Assembly: GCF_963920485.1 (NCBI RefSeq)
Contig: NZ_OY986431.1
Coordinates: 496,001-560,000, forward strand
Length of the DNA: 64,000 bases
Source of the DNA: Cyanobium usitatum str. Tous
Lineage (GTDB): Bacteria > Cyanobacteriota > Cyanobacteriia > PCC-6307 > Cyanobiaceae
Direction: 5' to 3'
In this document: in pieces, positions 9,719 to 19,365 of the stretch
How the letters are laid out: each line of letters begins with the position of its first letter
Position numbering within the stretch: position 1 is the first letter of the stretch
Position numbers and translations under genes: made by a program
The notes under the pieces: model-generated
What the model was told of the DNA's origin: nothing
Databases searched by the model: none
What the model saw: the letters and a program-made list of their open reading frames with translations, nothing else

Positions 9719-10846
9719 ATGACGCAGGCGGACATGGGCCACGACATTGCGGCGGCACCTGGATCAGCTTCTGGAGCACCGACCTGTTCAGCCGACGTCA
9801 CCAGTTTGGTGGGGGCTCACGCTGAGCGCCTCGAGAACCTTTACCCATCCGTGCCTGCCACGGTGAATCGCGAGGAGGGCTTGATGCTCTACCGCGATAT
9901 GACCCTGGGTCGGCGCTTTGAGGACAAGTGCGCGGAGATGTATTACCGCGGCAAAATGTTTGGCTTTGTGCACCTCTACAACGGCCAAGAGGCCGTAAGT
10001 ACGGGCGTGATCAAGGCGATGAAGCTGCAGCACGACTGGTTTTGCAGCACCTACCGCGACCACGTGCACGCCCTGAGCTGCGGCGTGCCGGCCCGCGAGG
10101 TTATGAGCGAGCTGTTCGGTAAGGAAACCGGCTGCAGCAAGGGCCGCGGCGGCTCCATGCACCTTTTTTCCAAGGAGCACCACCTACTGGGGGGCTATGC
10201 CTTCATCGGTGAAGGGATTCCCGTGGCCCTAGGAGCTGCCTTCACCAGCCGCTACAAGCGCGATGCCCTGGGCGATGCCAGCAGCGACTCTGTTACCGCT
10301 GCCTTCTTCGGTGATGGCACCTGCAACATTGGCCAGTTTTATGAGTGCCTAAACATGGCGGCGCTTTGGAAGTTGCCGATTCTGTTTGTGGTCGAGAACA
10401 ACAAGTGGGCCATCGGCATGGACCACAACCGCGCCACCAGCGATCCGGAGATTTGGCGCAAAGCCGCTGCCTTTGGCATGGCCGGAGAGGAGGTGGATGG
10501 CATGGACGTGCTGGCGGTGCGTGCCGCCGCCCAGCGGGCCGTTGAGAGGGCCAGGGCCGGAGAGGGCCCCACCCTGCTGGAGTGCCTCACCTACCGCTTC
10601 CGCGGCCATTCCCTGGCTGACCCCGACGAGCTGCGCGAAGAGGCCGAGAAGGAGTTTTGGGCCAAGCGCGATCCGATCAAATCCCTTGCCGCCCGCTTGA
10701 TCGAGCAGGGATTGGCTACGGCCGAGGAGCTCAAGGCGATCGAGAAGGAGATCGATGCCGAAGTGGCTGATTGCGTCGAATTCGCCCTAGCGGCTCCCGA
10801 ACCCAAGCCGGAAGAGCTCACCCGCTACATCTGGGCGGAAGACTGA
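9719..10846 (+). CDS. pdhA: Pyruvate dehydrogenase E1 component subunit alpha
   Basis: Alpha chain of the thiamine-diphosphate-dependent E1 enzyme that decarboxylates pyruvate and acetylates the E2 lipoyl domain. The 375-residue protein contains the conserved [13 protein letters not shown] region, [11 protein letters not shown], and the ThDP/Mg motif starting [10 protein letters not shown] and ending in the NN pair of VVENNKW. The regulatory-loop region [12 protein letters not shown] is also present. An extended N-terminus of about 45 residues precedes the core, typical of cyanobacterial and plastid forms. The beta subunit gene is not in this window. Confidence 0.96.
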   Translation: MTQADMGHDIAAAPGSASGAPTCSADVTSLVGAHAERLENLYPSVPATVNREEGLMLYRDMTLGRRFEDKCAEMYYRGKMFGFVHLYNGQEAVSTGVIKAMKLQHDWFCSTYRDHVHALSCGVPAREVMSELFGKETGCSKGRGGSMHLFSKEHHLLGGYAFIGEGIPVALGAAFTSRYKRDALGDASSDSVTAAFFGDGTCNIGQFYECLNMAALWKLPILFVVENNKWAIGMDHNRATSDPEIWRKAAAFGMAGEEVDGMDVLAVRAAAQRAVERARAGEGPTLLECLTYRFRGHSLADPDELREEAEKEFWAKRDPIKSLAARLIEQGLATAEELKAIEKEIDAEVADCVEFALAAPEPKPEELTRYIWAED

Positions 10847-10856
10847 TACCCGTGCC

Positions 10857-11783
10857 TTAAAGCGTGGTGGGAGTGCGGCGGGTGAGGTTGCGCAGCTTGC
10901 GCAGGGCTTTGAGTTCTACCTGGCGCACCCGCTCCCGGGACACATCGAGCCGCCGGCCGATCTCCGCCAGGGTTTGACGCTCCTCTCCCTCTAGCCCGAA
11001 GCGCAGTTGCAGCACCTGACGCTCTTGGTCGCTCAAATGGCTCAGCCAGCGCCCTAGCTGCTCTTGATGGATGCCCCGCTCCACGCGGTCGAGGGGCTCC
11101 TCCTCGGAGGAATCGGCGATCAGATCGCCCAGGAAGCTGCGGCCTTCATCACCGTTTACAGGCGCATCCAGGCTCGAGGTGGTGAGGGACTGGCGCAACA
11201 GGCCATCAAGCTCTTCGATCGGGATGGCCATGGCCTCGGCGATCTCCTGGCGGCTGGGCATGGCGCCGAGCTTGTGGGCAAGCTCGAGGCTCACCTTGCG
11301 AATGGTGGTGAGGCGCTCGCTGAGATGCACCGGCAGACGAATCGTGCGCGACTGGCAAGCGATCGCTCGGGTCATGCTCTGGCGGATCCACCAGAAGGCA
11401 TAGGTAGAAAACTTATAGCCACGGGTGGGATCAAATTTTTCAACGGCCCGCTCTAGTCCCAGCGAACCTTCCTGGATCAAGTCGAGCAGCTCGAGACCCT
11501 TGCCTTGATATTTTTTGGCAACACTTACAACTAGGCGCAAATTGGCCTTCATCATGCGCTGCTTAGAGCGCTTGCCGATGCGCAGCAATTTCTTTTCTAG
11601 GTCGCTGAGCTCCCGGTCTCCCTCCTCCGTGAGGCGCATCATTGTTTGCACCTGATTGCCGAGTTCGATCTCTTCAGCTGGCGTCAACAGGGGCTCCCGC
11701 CCGATCGTGGCCAGATACCAAGTAATCGGGTCGCTACTTCTACGGCGACTGCTTTCGCTGACCCTCGTCGGGGATGAGGTCAT
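10857..11783 (-). CDS. Group 2 sigma-70 family RNA polymerase sigma factor
   Basis: The 308-residue protein has sigma region 1.2 (DPITWYLATIGREPLLTPAEE), region 2 (ANLRLVVSVAKKYQ, DLIQEGSLGL, YKFSTYAFWWIRQ), region 3 and region 4.2 with its helix-turn-helix (TLAEIGRRLDVSRERVRQ). It lacks the acidic region 1.1 of the primary factor, which places it among the non-essential group 2 sigmas used by cyanobacteria in stress, light and stationary responses. Which one (SigB/C/D/E type) cannot be decided here. It converges with pdhA, 10 bases apart. Confidence 0.95.
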   Translation of the reverse strand: MTSSPTRVSESSRRRSSDPITWYLATIGREPLLTPAEEIELGNQVQTMMRLTEEGDRELSDLEKKLLRIGKRSKQRMMKANLRLVVSVAKKYQGKGLELLDLIQEGSLGLERAVEKFDPTRGYKFSTYAFWWIRQSMTRAIACQSRTIRLPVHLSERLTTIRKVSLELAHKLGAMPSRQEIAEAMAIPIEELDGLLRQSLTTSSLDAPVNGDEGRSFLGDLIADSSEEEPLDRVERGIHQEQLGRWLSHLSDQERQVLQLRFGLEGEERQTLAEIGRRLDVSRERVRQVELKALRKLRNLTRRTPTTL

Positions 11784-11925
11784 TGGTACGCCTATCGATG
11801 GAGTCGACTATCGAGGCAAATTCGGCTCTAAGAGGGTGTTTTCAGCAACCCTTTAGCTTTCACTTGCAAAACAACACAGAAGCAGCCCTGTCCTGGTCTG
11901 ACATTTGCTGATTTCCGTGTTGTGA

Positions 11926-13479
11926 TCAACACAGCTGAGCCAGATTTTCTGCCACCTGCATTGGTGTGAAACCGTTCTCGGCCTTTTCCCCCCGTCGCCC
12001 AGCCTGGGCGTGGGCCAGTGCTGCGGCGGCGAGCCAGGCGGCGTCGGCGTTGCCGCTGGCGGCTAGGGCCATAGCTCCTATGCCGGCGGCGTAGCCAGCC
12101 AGTACGTCTCCGAGTCCTGTTCTGGCACTGCCGGGGCTGGCTTCAAGCAGTTGCCAGCGGCGGCCATCGGGGGCTGCCACGATGCTGCGGGCCCCTTTGA
12201 GCAGCACGCAGGCCCCACTGCTGCTGGCCGCCTGGCCGGCTGCCTCCAGGGCGGTGCTGCCAGCTAGCTCGGGGAAAAGGCGGGCAAATTCGCCGGGATG
12301 GGGGGTGATCCAGGTGGGCCCCTGACGCTGCTGGAGCCACTGGCTTGCCTGCAGACCCAGCCCTTGGCTCACCGGCCCCGCTAGGTGGTTGAGGCCATCT
12401 GCATCCAGCACCAGCAGCCCCTGCCAGCTCAGTAGCTCATTCCAGCTTGGCGGATTGGGCCAGCAGTTGGCCTCCCCCAGGCCGGGCCCGACCAGCAGGG
12501 CATCCAGCCGCTGGGGATCGAGTTCGGCTGGGGGATCGAGGCTCAGCACCACTTGTGGGTGCTGCTGCCAGATGCTGCTGGCCAGGGCCTCGGGCAGGGC
12601 GGCCCGCAGGCTGCCGCAGCCGCTGCTGCTGGCGCCGGCCAGGGCCAGGCTGGCGGCCCCCCGATAGCTATCGCTGCCCGCCACCACCAGCAGCCGGCCG
12701 CGCTGATATTTCGATGCCGCCGGGTTGAATTTGGGTTTGGGTCGTGCCGCCAGGTCTCGCTCCCCCAGAGCCAGGGGCACGCTTATAGGAAGCTGCAGCA
12801 GCAGCGATGGCGGTAGGCCCAGATCTACCCAGTGCAGCCCCCCCACAGCCTCTAGGGCCCCGTCTTGAACCAGGCCGGTCTTGATGAGGCCGATTGCATA
12901 GGTGCTGATGGCCTGGGCCGTGTATGAGCCGGTGGCTTGGCCGCTGTCGGCGCAGAGGCCCGTGGGCACATCAATCGCCACCAGCGCACCAGGCCGCTGG
13001 CGCTGGCGCTGCCGCAGCAGGGCTTCGATCGCCTCTCCAGGCGCCCGCCGCTGGCCGCTGCCCAGCAAGGCATCGATCCAGAGGGCGGCACTGCTGGGAT
13101 CGGGGCTGGCCTCCAGCCGGGGAATGCCAAGCCACAGGGCGTGGCGCAGGTGGGCGGCGCTGAGCGGCTTGTGGCGCTCAAACGGGCTCCAGATGGCCGT
13201 TGAGATGCCGGCCAGGTGCAGTTCCCGGGCGATCACCAGCCCATCGCCGCCGTTGTGGCCTGGCCCCACCAGCACCAGCGCCCCATGGCGCGCCAGCCGC
13301 TCGCCGTGTTGCTCCAGCAGCAGCCGACTCACCGCCAGGGCGGCCTTCTCCATCAGGGCTTCCACCGGCAGGCCGCTGGCGAAAAGTTGCTCTTCCAGCG
13401 CGGCCATCTGGGCGCTGTTGACCAGCAGGTGGCGGCCATTGCGCTCCGGCCAAGGGGCTACGGCGGAAGGCTCTCCCAA
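11926..13479 (-). CDS. nnr: Bifunctional NAD(P)H-hydrate epimerase / ADP-dependent NAD(P)H-hydrate dehydratase
   Basis: Repairs hydrated NADH and NADPH. The 517-residue fusion has a YjeF_N epimerase domain (about 1-215) with [11 protein letters not shown] ribokinase-like dehydratase domain (about 235-517) follows, with [16 protein letters not shown] and the ATP-site motif GLGDVLAG (the usual GTGDVLAG with Leu for Thr). The start at 13479 is just inside the intergenic region shared with divergent mnmA, 23 bases away. Confidence 0.93.
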   Translation of the reverse strand: MGEPSAVAPWPERNGRHLLVNSAQMAALEEQLFASGLPVEALMEKAALAVSRLLLEQHGERLARHGALVLVGPGHNGGDGLVIARELHLAGISTAIWSPFERHKPLSAAHLRHALWLGIPRLEASPDPSSAALWIDALLGSGQRRAPGEAIEALLRQRQRQRPGALVAIDVPTGLCADSGQATGSYTAQAISTYAIGLIKTGLVQDGALEAVGGLHWVDLGLPPSLLLQLPISVPLALGERDLAARPKPKFNPAASKYQRGRLLVVAGSDSYRGAASLALAGASSSGCGSLRAALPEALASSIWQQHPQVVLSLDPPAELDPQRLDALLVGPGLGEANCWPNPPSWNELLSWQGLLVLDADGLNHLAGPVSQGLGLQASQWLQQRQGPTWITPHPGEFARLFPELAGSTALEAAGQAASSSGACVLLKGARSIVAAPDGRRWQLLEASPGSARTGLGDVLAGYAAGIGAMALAASGNADAAWLAAAALAHAQAGRRGEKAENGFTPMQVAENLAQLC

Positions 13480-13502
13480 CCCCTTTAAGGCATCTGGGTT
13501 TC

Positions 13503-14714
13503 ATGATGGGAGTACTCCCGCCAGCTGTCTGCCCTTTGCCTGCTCCAGTGGCTTCTTCCGCTTTTGTGCCGCCTGCCTCTACGCCCGCTGGCCAGGCCGC
13601 TTTAGAGCGGCTGCGGGCCTGGCCCGGGGAGCATCGCGTTGCGGTGGGCCTCTCAGGCGGCGTTGACAGCTCCTTGACGGCTGCCCTGCTGGTGGAAGCG
13701 GGCTGGCAGGTGGAGGGCCTCACCTTGTGGCTGATGAGTGGCAAGGGTGCCTGCTGCGCCGAGGGCCTGGTGGATGCCGCCGGCATCTGCGAGCAACTCG
13801 GCGTGCCCCACCACGTGGTGGATTTTCGCGAGCACTTCCAGGCCCAGATCGTTGATTTTCTGGTGCAGGGTTATCAGGCCGGCGTGACCCCACTGCCCTG
13901 CTCTCGCTGCAATCGGGAGGTGAAATTTGGGCCGATGCTCCAGTGGGCTGAAAGCGAGCGGAGCATCGGCCGGCTCGCCACGGGCCATTACGCCCGGGTG
14001 CGCCATGGCGCTAACAGCGACAACGGCCGTCACCAGCTGTTGCGCGGCTTAGATGGCCAGAAGGATCAGAGCTACTTCCTCTACGACCTCCCCCAGGAGG
14101 CCCTGGGCCGGTTGGTGTTTCCCCTCGGCGAGCTCACCAAGGCCGACACCCGGCTGGAGGCGGAGCGCCATGGCCTGCGCACGGCCCAGAAGCCCGAGAG
14201 CCAGGACCTCTGCCTGGCCGACCACCACGGCTCGATGAAGGCCTTTCTCGATGCCTACCTGCCGCCGCGCCAGGGTCAGATCGTGCTTACCGATGGCACG
14301 GTGGTGGGCGAGCACGACGGCATTGAGCATTTCACGATCGGCCAGCGCAAGGGCCTGGGGGTGGCCTGGAGCGAGCCGCTGCATGTGGTGCGCCTCGATG
14401 GCGCCATGAACCAGGTGGTGGTGGCTCCCCGCGCTGGTGCGGCCCGGGGCGAAGCGTTGGTGGGGGCGGTGAATTGGGTGTCGATCGAGCCACCTACGGG
14501 GCCGATGGAGCTGGAGGTGCAGGTGCGCTACCGCAGTGCACCCGAGCCGGCCCGGCTGATTCCCTTGCCCGCCAACGACGCCGATAGGGCAGCCCTGCGG
14601 CCCCACCGGGTGCGGTTGGAGTTTGCCGAGGAGCAGTTTTCGATCACGCCTGGTCAGGCGGCGGTGTTCTACGCCGGTGAGGTGCTGCTCGGTGGAGGCC
14701 TGATTCAGTCCTGA
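13503..14714 (+). CDS. mnmA: tRNA-specific 2-thiouridylase MnmA
   Basis: Transfers sulfur to U34 of Lys, Glu and Gln tRNAs. The 403-residue protein has the PP-loop GLSGGVDSS, the catalytic Cys in [12 protein letters not shown] and the second active-site Cys in [10 protein letters not shown]. It also has the GHYAR motif and the C-terminal beta-barrel beginning with [10 protein letters not shown]. Two adjacent ATG codons exist at 13503 and 13506; either may be used. An N-terminal Pro/Ala-rich leader of about 40 residues precedes the PP-loop. The last codons are part of a 16-bp tandem duplication. Confidence 0.94.
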   Translation: MMGVLPPAVCPLPAPVASSAFVPPASTPAGQAALERLRAWPGEHRVAVGLSGGVDSSLTAALLVEAGWQVEGLTLWLMSGKGACCAEGLVDAAGICEQLGVPHHVVDFREHFQAQIVDFLVQGYQAGVTPLPCSRCNREVKFGPMLQWAESERSIGRLATGHYARVRHGANSDNGRHQLLRGLDGQKDQSYFLYDLPQEALGRLVFPLGELTKADTRLEAERHGLRTAQKPESQDLCLADHHGSMKAFLDAYLPPRQGQIVLTDGTVVGEHDGIEHFTIGQRKGLGVAWSEPLHVVRLDGAMNQVVVAPRAGAARGEALVGAVNWVSIEPPTGPMELEVQVRYRSAPEPARLIPLPANDADRAALRPHRVRLEFAEEQFSITPGQAAVFYAGEVLLGGGLIQS

Positions 14715-14737
14715 GCCCAGCCAGTCCTGAGCCCAGC
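14706..14737. repeat. Perfect 16-bp tandem duplication spanning the mnmA stop
   Basis: The unit CAGTCCTGAGCCCAGC occurs twice in direct succession (14706-14721 and 14722-14737). The first copy contains the mnmA stop codon TGA (14712-14714). The duplicate lies in the short gap before the convergent ferredoxin stop at 14741. It is probably a slippage or recent duplication product, without coding effect. Confidence 0.9.
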
Positions 14738-14740
14738 AAG

Positions 14741-14986
14741 TCACCAGTAGGGGTCGCTGGCTAGCTCCACCGTTAGCGAGCCCGAGCGGCTGGCGGGCAC
14801 CGTGGCGATGCAGGCCCGCACCACCTGGCCGTTGACTTCGATTTCGCAGGCGCCGCAACTGCCGCCCAGGCAGCCGGTGGGGATCAGAAAGCCTGCGGCC
14901 TGGGCTGCCACCAGCCAGTCACAACCAACGTTGCAGCTGCTGGTTTGGCCGTTGGGCCAGTGGATGCTGGTGGTGGAGGCGGCCAT
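14741..14986 (-). CDS. Plant-type [2Fe-2S] ferredoxin-like protein
   Basis: The 81-residue protein carries the cluster motif C-x4-C-x2-C (CLGGSCGAC) with a fourth Cys in VVRAC. Plant-type ferredoxins transfer electrons in the cytoplasm or from photosystem I. This one is somewhat shorter than photosynthetic PetF (about 97 residues), so it is more likely a specialised paralogue. Its start at 14986 directly abuts the cobQ stop at 14987, which suggests co-transcription with cobQ and a possible role in cobalamin or related redox chemistry (inference). Confidence 0.88.
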   Translation of the reverse strand: MAASTTSIHWPNGQTSSCNVGCDWLVAAQAAGFLIPTGCLGGSCGACEIEVNGQVVRACIATVPASRSGSLTVELASDPYW

Positions 14987-16504
14987 TTAGGGGCTCAGCA
15001 GGGGTTCGAGGTTCACGTGGGCCTCAAAGGCATCGGCGAGTCGCTCTAGCAGGGCGTCTCGCTGCCGGCTGTGGTGGGGCGGGTTCTCCGGCAGGGCAGC
15101 CAGGCCGCGACGCTGGCGAAGTTGGTTGAGCCAACGGCGCCGCCAGGGACCGCTCTCGAACACCCCATGCAGGTAGGTGCCAGCCACCAGGCCGCCCGCT
15201 TCGCCAAAGCTGCACCAATGGCCCAGGTCTGGATCGCTGGCGAGGGGCTGCAGGGGGCCGGTGGTTTCGATGGGGCTGCTGAGGCCGCGATGCAGCTCGA
15301 ATCCCTCCAGGTTCAAGCCCTCGCCGGGCCAGCGGGCCGTGCTTTGGCGCTGGCGCAGGGCCTTGCGGCCGCCGAAGCAGGTGCGTAGCGGCAGCAGATC
15401 CAGACCGGCCACCACCTCCCCGGCGGCGCCATCGCCGCCCTCCAGGCCCTGCGGATCCAGTAGCTCCCGGCCCAGTAGCTGCAGGCCGCCGCAAATCCCA
15501 AACACCTGCCCCCCGCCGGCGACGTAGCTGCGCAGCTCCTGCCCCAGCCCAGCTCGCTGCAGGGCCGCCAGATCCCGCAGGGTCTGCTTGCTGCCCGGCA
15601 CGATCACCGCATCGGGGCTTCCCAGCGGCTCCCCCGGCGCCAGCCAGCGCAGCTGGACGCTGGGTTCGGCTTCGAGGGGGTCGAGATCGGAGAAATTGCT
15701 CAGCGATGGCAGGCGCAGCACGGCGATCTCCAGCTCGGCGCCGCTTTTGCGGCCGCGGCGCTCCAGTAGATCGAGGGAGTCTTCTGGCGGAAATAGCTCG
15801 TCGAGCCAGGGCATCACCCCCAGCACGGGGATGCCGGTGTGGGCCTCCAACCAGCGGCGCCCCTCGTCAAACAGCTCACGCCGGCCGCGGAAGCGGTTGA
15901 TCAGCAGGCCGCGGATCAGGGGTCGCTCCACCGGCCGCAGCAGTGCCAAGGTGCCCACCAATTGGGCAAACACACCACCGCGCTCGATGTCGGCCACAAG
16001 GATGCAACGGGCCCGCAGAAATTGGGCTAAACGCAAATTTGTGAGGTCCCGTGATTGCAGGTTTACCTCCACCGGGCTGCCCGCCCCCTCCAGCACCAGG
16101 CGCCCCCCCGGATGGGCCGCCTGCAGCTCGCTCAGGCCGGCGCGAATAGCCGCCCAGCCCGGCCGGAACCAGTCGCGGTAGTAGTGCTCGGCGCGGGCCA
16201 GCCCCACCGACTGGCCCAGATGGATCAGCTCGCTGGTGGAGTCGCCCTGGGGCTTGAGCAGCACCGGATTCATGCTGTGGTGGGGCTCCAGGCCGGCGGC
16301 CCAGGCCTGCAGCGCCTGGGAGTAGGCCATTTCACCGCCCACCTGGTCCACCCAGGCGTTGTTGCTCATGTTCTGCCCCTTGAAGGGCAGGGGCGTCTCG
16401 CCGCGGCGGCGCAGCACCCGGCAGAGGGCAGCGGTCATCAGCGACTTGCCAGCCCCGCTACTGGTGCCCAGCACCATCAGGGGCCGGGGAGAGAGCTGGC
16501 TCAT
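14987..16504 (-). CDS. cobQ: Cobyric acid synthase CobQ
   Basis: Catalyses the four successive glutamine-dependent amidations of adenosylcobyrinic acid a,c-diamide to cobyric acid. The protein has an N-terminal ATP-binding domain with P-loop GTSSGAGKS and MSNNAWV. The C-terminal class I glutamine amidotransferase has its nucleophile in [11 protein letters not shown] and a conserved GTYLHGVFE. The frame extends to 16534, but the ATG at 16504 overlaps the doc stop by four bases (ATGA) and begins right before the P-loop domain, giving 505 residues. It lies downstream of the AbrB-Doc pair and upstream of a ferredoxin. Confidence 0.95.
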   Translation of the reverse strand: MSQLSPRPLMVLGTSSGAGKSLMTAALCRVLRRRGETPLPFKGQNMSNNAWVDQVGGEMAYSQALQAWAAGLEPHHSMNPVLLKPQGDSTSELIHLGQSVGLARAEHYYRDWFRPGWAAIRAGLSELQAAHPGGRLVLEGAGSPVEVNLQSRDLTNLRLAQFLRARCILVADIERGGVFAQLVGTLALLRPVERPLIRGLLINRFRGRRELFDEGRRWLEAHTGIPVLGVMPWLDELFPPEDSLDLLERRGRKSGAELEIAVLRLPSLSNFSDLDPLEAEPSVQLRWLAPGEPLGSPDAVIVPGSKQTLRDLAALQRAGLGQELRSYVAGGGQVFGICGGLQLLGRELLDPQGLEGGDGAAGEVVAGLDLLPLRTCFGGRKALRQRQSTARWPGEGLNLEGFELHRGLSSPIETTGPLQPLASDPDLGHWCSFGEAGGLVAGTYLHGVFESGPWRRRWLNQLRQRRGLAALPENPPHHSRQRDALLERLADAFEAHVNLEPLLSP

Positions 16505-16902
16505 TCGTTGGCCCGGCTGTGGTCTGCAAACCACCGTTCCAATTCCGACCAGGGAAGTTCGCCTGCCGCAAGCCGTTGAATCGTCACAACAACACTCTCA
16601 TTGCTGGCTTGAAAGCCGAAGCTATTTAGGCCCAGGAACACAACGGCCACGAGAAACCCACTCCGTTTGTTCCCATCGCTGAAGGGGTGGGCGCGCACAA
16701 GAGCCTCGGCGTAGGCAGCGGCCAGTTGGGGGATTGTGGTCAGCTCTCCGTAGACCCAGCGCTGCCTGGGCCTGGCCAGGGCAGATGCCAGAGCGGTCTC
16801 GCTGCGAACGCCCCGAAGTCCACCATGCTCCAGGGTCTGCTGGTGGTGGATGGCTTTCACCGCTATGTCAGGCACCCATCGTGGTTCCTGGATGTCGCTC
16901 AA
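16501..16902 (-). CDS. doc: Doc-like Fic-fold toxin
   Basis: The 133-residue protein contains the Fic/Doc active-site motif [12 protein letters not shown], which fits the Doc type (HxFx..NKR) rather than AMPylating Fic (HPFxxGNGR). Phage P1 Doc phosphorylates elongation factor EF-Tu with ATP and stops translation. Length matches Doc (about 126 residues). The start overlaps the upstream AbrB-type antitoxin by four bases, and the stop overlaps cobQ. The partner is an AbrB-fold protein rather than the classical Phd. Confidence 0.9.
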   Translation of the reverse strand: MSDIQEPRWVPDIAVKAIHHQQTLEHGGLRGVRSETALASALARPRQRWVYGELTTIPQLAAAYAEALVRAHPFSDGNKRSGFLVAVVFLGLNSFGFQASNESVVVTIQRLAAGELPWSELERWFADHSRANE

Positions 16903-17129
16903 TGGGCCAATTCACGCAGGGCTGGTTGGAACTGGCGCGCCGCATCTGTTGCGAGTGCCAGCGCTTCCTGCACGGTGGGATCGAAGGGGGAGAGCAGGAT
17001 GCCGTGCTCTGTTTCGATTGCCTGCACGCGATCTCCCGGAGCCAGGTGAAACCGGCGGGCCATCTCGGAGGGGATCGTGGCGCTCACAGAGCCGCCAGCC
17101 TGGCGAAGCGTGACTTCTGTTGGCATCAC
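16899..17129 (-). CDS. AbrB/MazE-fold antitoxin partner of Doc
   Basis: The 76-residue protein has the swapped-hairpin AbrB DNA-binding signature: EVTLRQAGGSVSATIPSEMAR then PGDRVQAIETEHGILLSP. The C-terminal tail ([24 protein letters not shown]) is the likely toxin-neutralising segment. It probably autoregulates the operon. Two ATG codons (17129, 17126) are adjacent. The stop overlaps the doc start by four bases, the usual antitoxin-first order. Confidence 0.85.
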   Translation of the reverse strand: MMPTEVTLRQAGGSVSATIPSEMARRFHLAPGDRVQAIETEHGILLSPFDPTVQEALALATDAARQFQPALRELAH

Positions 17130-17170
17130 CCTATGGCAAGTAGCACTTCAATGCTACGAGCTGCTGGCGT

Positions 17171-17566
17171 TCACAGTCTGGGCCGGTGGCGGCGCAGCCA
17201 GTGCTGCAGGCGTACGGGGCCGCTGGCGCCTGGAATCTCGCCAGGCCACTGGGCCAAAACTTCGCGTCCCATGGGAGTGAGCCGCACCCGCTCGGTGAGG
17301 CCCTGGCCGTCCACTTCGCGTCGCAGCACTCCGAGCTGGATCAGCCAGATCCAATGGGCTTCAACTCGATCGGCACTCGCTGCTCCCTGGCAAAGGCTCT
17401 GGAGGTCGTTCCGGCGGCAGAGCTCGCTGCCGCTGAGAGCCCGATCGTTCACCTCCACGTAAAACGCCCGCCTAAATGGCAGGCAGCGCATTGCCTGGCT
17501 GGCCCTGGACAGGGAGCGTTTGTTTTGAAGCAGGGGGTCGATAGCGGCGGCTTCCCGGTGTTGCAT
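17171..17566 (-). CDS. Npun_F0494 family protein
   Basis: The 131-residue protein has the features I associate with the cyanobacteria-specific Npun_F0494 family: an N-terminal [16 protein letters not shown] block and a C-terminal [29 protein letters not shown] block. The latter looks like the wing of a winged-helix domain. Its function is unknown. The open frame extends to 17695, but that part is antisense to maf. The ATG at 17566 (MQHREAAAI) leaves 21 bases to the divergent maf start. Confidence 0.82.
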   Translation of the reverse strand: MQHREAAAIDPLLQNKRSLSRASQAMRCLPFRRAFYVEVNDRALSGSELCRRNDLQSLCQGAASADRVEAHWIWLIQLGVLRREVDGQGLTERVRLTPMGREVLAQWPGEIPGASGPVRLQHWLRRHRPRL

Positions 17567-17587
17567 AGAAGGATTCTCCCTGACCCC

Positions 17588-18199
17588 ATGCTCGTGCTCG
17601 CCTCCGCCTCCCCCGCCCGCCGGCGCCTGCTGGAGCAGGCCGCCATTGCCCACCGCGTGCAGGTGAGTGGCGTGGATGAAGACGCGATCTACCACACCGA
17701 TCCGGCCCAGTTGGTGCAGCTGCTGGCGAAGGCGAAGGCTCAGGCGGTGCGCGATGCCTGCACCGACGCCTCGATCACGGCGGTGTTGGGCTGCGATTCA
17801 GTGCTGGCCTTTGAAGGGGAGGTGTTCGGCAAGCCGATCGACGCTGCTGAAGCCATCGCCCGCTGGCAGCGGATGGCTGGTGGCTGGGGGGAGCTGCACA
17901 CCGGGCACTGTTTGTTGGCGGTGGGTGCAGCGCGGGAGTGTCCAGCTCTGGATATCCATGGACATCCGACCACGGAACGCCTCGCGACCATCACCACCCG
18001 CGTGCACTTCGCGCCGCTCACCGCCGCAGAGATCGAGGCCTACGTGGCCACCGGTGAACCGCTGCAATGCGCTGGGGGCTTCGCTCTGGAGGGGCGCGGT
18101 GGTGCTTTGGTGGAGCGGATTGAGGGCTGTTTTTCGAATGTGATCGGCCTCAGCCTGCCGCTGATACGTTTATGGATGGGGAGGTTGACATCTCAATGA
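17588..18199 (+). CDS. maf: Maf-like nucleoside triphosphate pyrophosphatase
   Basis: Maf proteins hydrolyse non-canonical or surplus nucleotides to monophosphates. The 203-residue protein starts [17 protein letters not shown] and has [16 protein letters not shown] plus the C-terminal [26 protein letters not shown], with all expected motifs. The open frame extends far upstream (17186), but the ATG at 17588 starts exactly at the family N-terminus. The stop codon overlaps the ATG of the AraC-type gene (ATGA at 18196-18199), suggesting coupling. Confidence 0.94.
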   Translation: MLVLASASPARRRLLEQAAIAHRVQVSGVDEDAIYHTDPAQLVQLLAKAKAQAVRDACTDASITAVLGCDSVLAFEGEVFGKPIDAAEAIARWQRMAGGWGELHTGHCLLAVGAARECPALDIHGHPTTERLATITTRVHFAPLTAAEIEAYVATGEPLQCAGGFALEGRGGALVERIEGCFSNVIGLSLPLIRLWMGRLTSQ

Positions 18200-19023
18200 T
18201 GACGTCCTCGCCAGCCTGTGGCTTCCAGCCCGTTGTGCAGAGCTCAAACTTTGAGCATTGGCGCGACCACTTGCAGCAGCAGCTTGGGGAGTGCCGTGTG
18301 ACTTGCACGGCGCATGACCAGGAGACGTTTCAAGCCAGCATTCGTGTGGCACACGTCGGCCCACTCAGCTTGGTGGAGCTGCATGGTGATGGAGGTGGTT
18401 TGGAGCTGTTGCGCTGCCAAAGTGCGGATCTTGCTGTGCTTTGGATCCCGGAGCACGGCACCACGCTGGAGCAGCAGGCTGATCAGCCTGATCCACTGAT
18501 CAGCAGTCCCGGTCAGGGCCTCTGGATTGCTCCAGCTGCAGAGCTGCAGGGCCAAACACCAAAGCGCTCCAGTGGGGTGTCGATCCTCCTCCCACGGGCG
18601 CTGTTGGCGGTCTGGTCCGACCAAGGTGGAGATACGAGCCTGCTGGATCCCTTCCGCACTGTGCGCCAGCCCACGGTGGTGGCCCTGCTGCGACAGGCCC
18701 GTGCCTTGATCGATGCGGCACGTTTGCATCCCGAATGGCTCGACCACAGCGCAGGAGAGTTCTGGCGGGCGTTGGTGAACCATCGCGATGCGGTGGGGAG
18801 TTGCGCGCTGCCACCGCCAAGCCCCGATCTCACCGATCGGTTTCTCCAACTTGTCCAAAAGAAGCTGAAAGCCAGGCCTGCACATCGCTTAGGATTGCAG
18901 GCCATGGCCTTGGAACTGCATTGCTCTGCACGAACCCTGCAGAACCATCTCCGATCCGATCTGGATGCCACACCACGTGAGATCTGGACGGCGCTTCAGG
19001 TGCAGCATCGCTACCCGGCGTGA
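18196..19023 (+). CDS. AraC-type regulator with cupin-like sensor and only one complete helix-turn-helix
   Basis: About 275 residues. The N-terminal 170 residues resemble the AraC ligand-binding (cupin-like) domain. The C-terminus ([21 protein letters not shown] then [18 protein letters not shown]) matches the first helix-turn-helix and linker helix of AraC/XylS proteins. The protein then stops at 19023, where the second helix-turn-helix would begin; downstream sequence in frame does not restore it. It may be degenerate or a naturally short regulator. Starts exist at 18172 and 18196; the latter makes a 4-bp overlap with maf and is preferred. Confidence 0.6.
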   Translation: MMTSSPACGFQPVVQSSNFEHWRDHLQQQLGECRVTCTAHDQETFQASIRVAHVGPLSLVELHGDGGGLELLRCQSADLAVLWIPEHGTTLEQQADQPDPLISSPGQGLWIAPAAELQGQTPKRSSGVSILLPRALLAVWSDQGGDTSLLDPFRTVRQPTVVALLRQARALIDAARLHPEWLDHSAGEFWRALVNHRDAVGSCALPPPSPDLTDRFLQLVQKKLKARPAHRLGLQAMALELHCSARTLQNHLRSDLDATPREIWTALQVQHRYPA

Positions 19024-19107
19024 GGCCATGTGCTTCAGATCGGCACGCCTCTGTTGCCATGGGCATTGCTCCCTGGCTAAGGCCTGGGTATGCCCTGTTT
19101 GCCTCCG

Positions 19108-19365
19108 ATGAAGTCCATCGCTCTCTTCGTGTTTGGAAACCTCCTGGTTGGTAGTGGATTGGCGTTAAACGCCTCTGCCATGGAGCCAATGCAGCTCTCC
19201 ATCGCTCCGGTATCAGTGGATCAGCCTGTCGCCGCGGAGCAAAGCCACCTGCAGACTGCATCCTCACAGATGCGCAGTGGCGTCACCCGCGATGGTGATC
19301 TCCCTCTGGAATTCAAGAAGCCCACTGGCCCGAAGGCCCATCACGTGATCAATCTGAGCTTTTAG
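19108..19365 (+). CDS. Small secreted protein of unknown function
   Basis: An 85-residue product from the ATG at 19108 (an upstream ATG at 19090 adds six residues). It has a Sec signal peptide (MKSIALFVFGNLLVGSGLAL, cleavage near NASA). A short polar mature region of about 60 residues follows, ending KAHHVINLSF. No Cys and no known domain. The terminal -LSF pattern is compatible with but does not prove membrane association. Its 3' end overlaps the MlaD-like gene on the other strand by 17 bases. Confidence 0.5.
   Translation: MKSIALFVFGNLLVGSGLALNASAMEPMQLSIAPVSVDQPVAAEQSHLQTASSQMRSGVTRDGDLPLEFKKPTGPKAHHVINLSF

Noticed and set aside
11784-11925. Possible tRNA or small RNA between the sigma factor and nnr
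   Set aside because: No cloverleaf and no conserved TTCGA-type arm; only a short GTGTTG/CAACAC hairpin at the nnr stop (11917-11932) without a T run.
12902-13666. 254-codon plus-strand frame antisense to nnr and into mnmA
   Set aside because: No motif, and both overlapping genes are well-supported enzymes.
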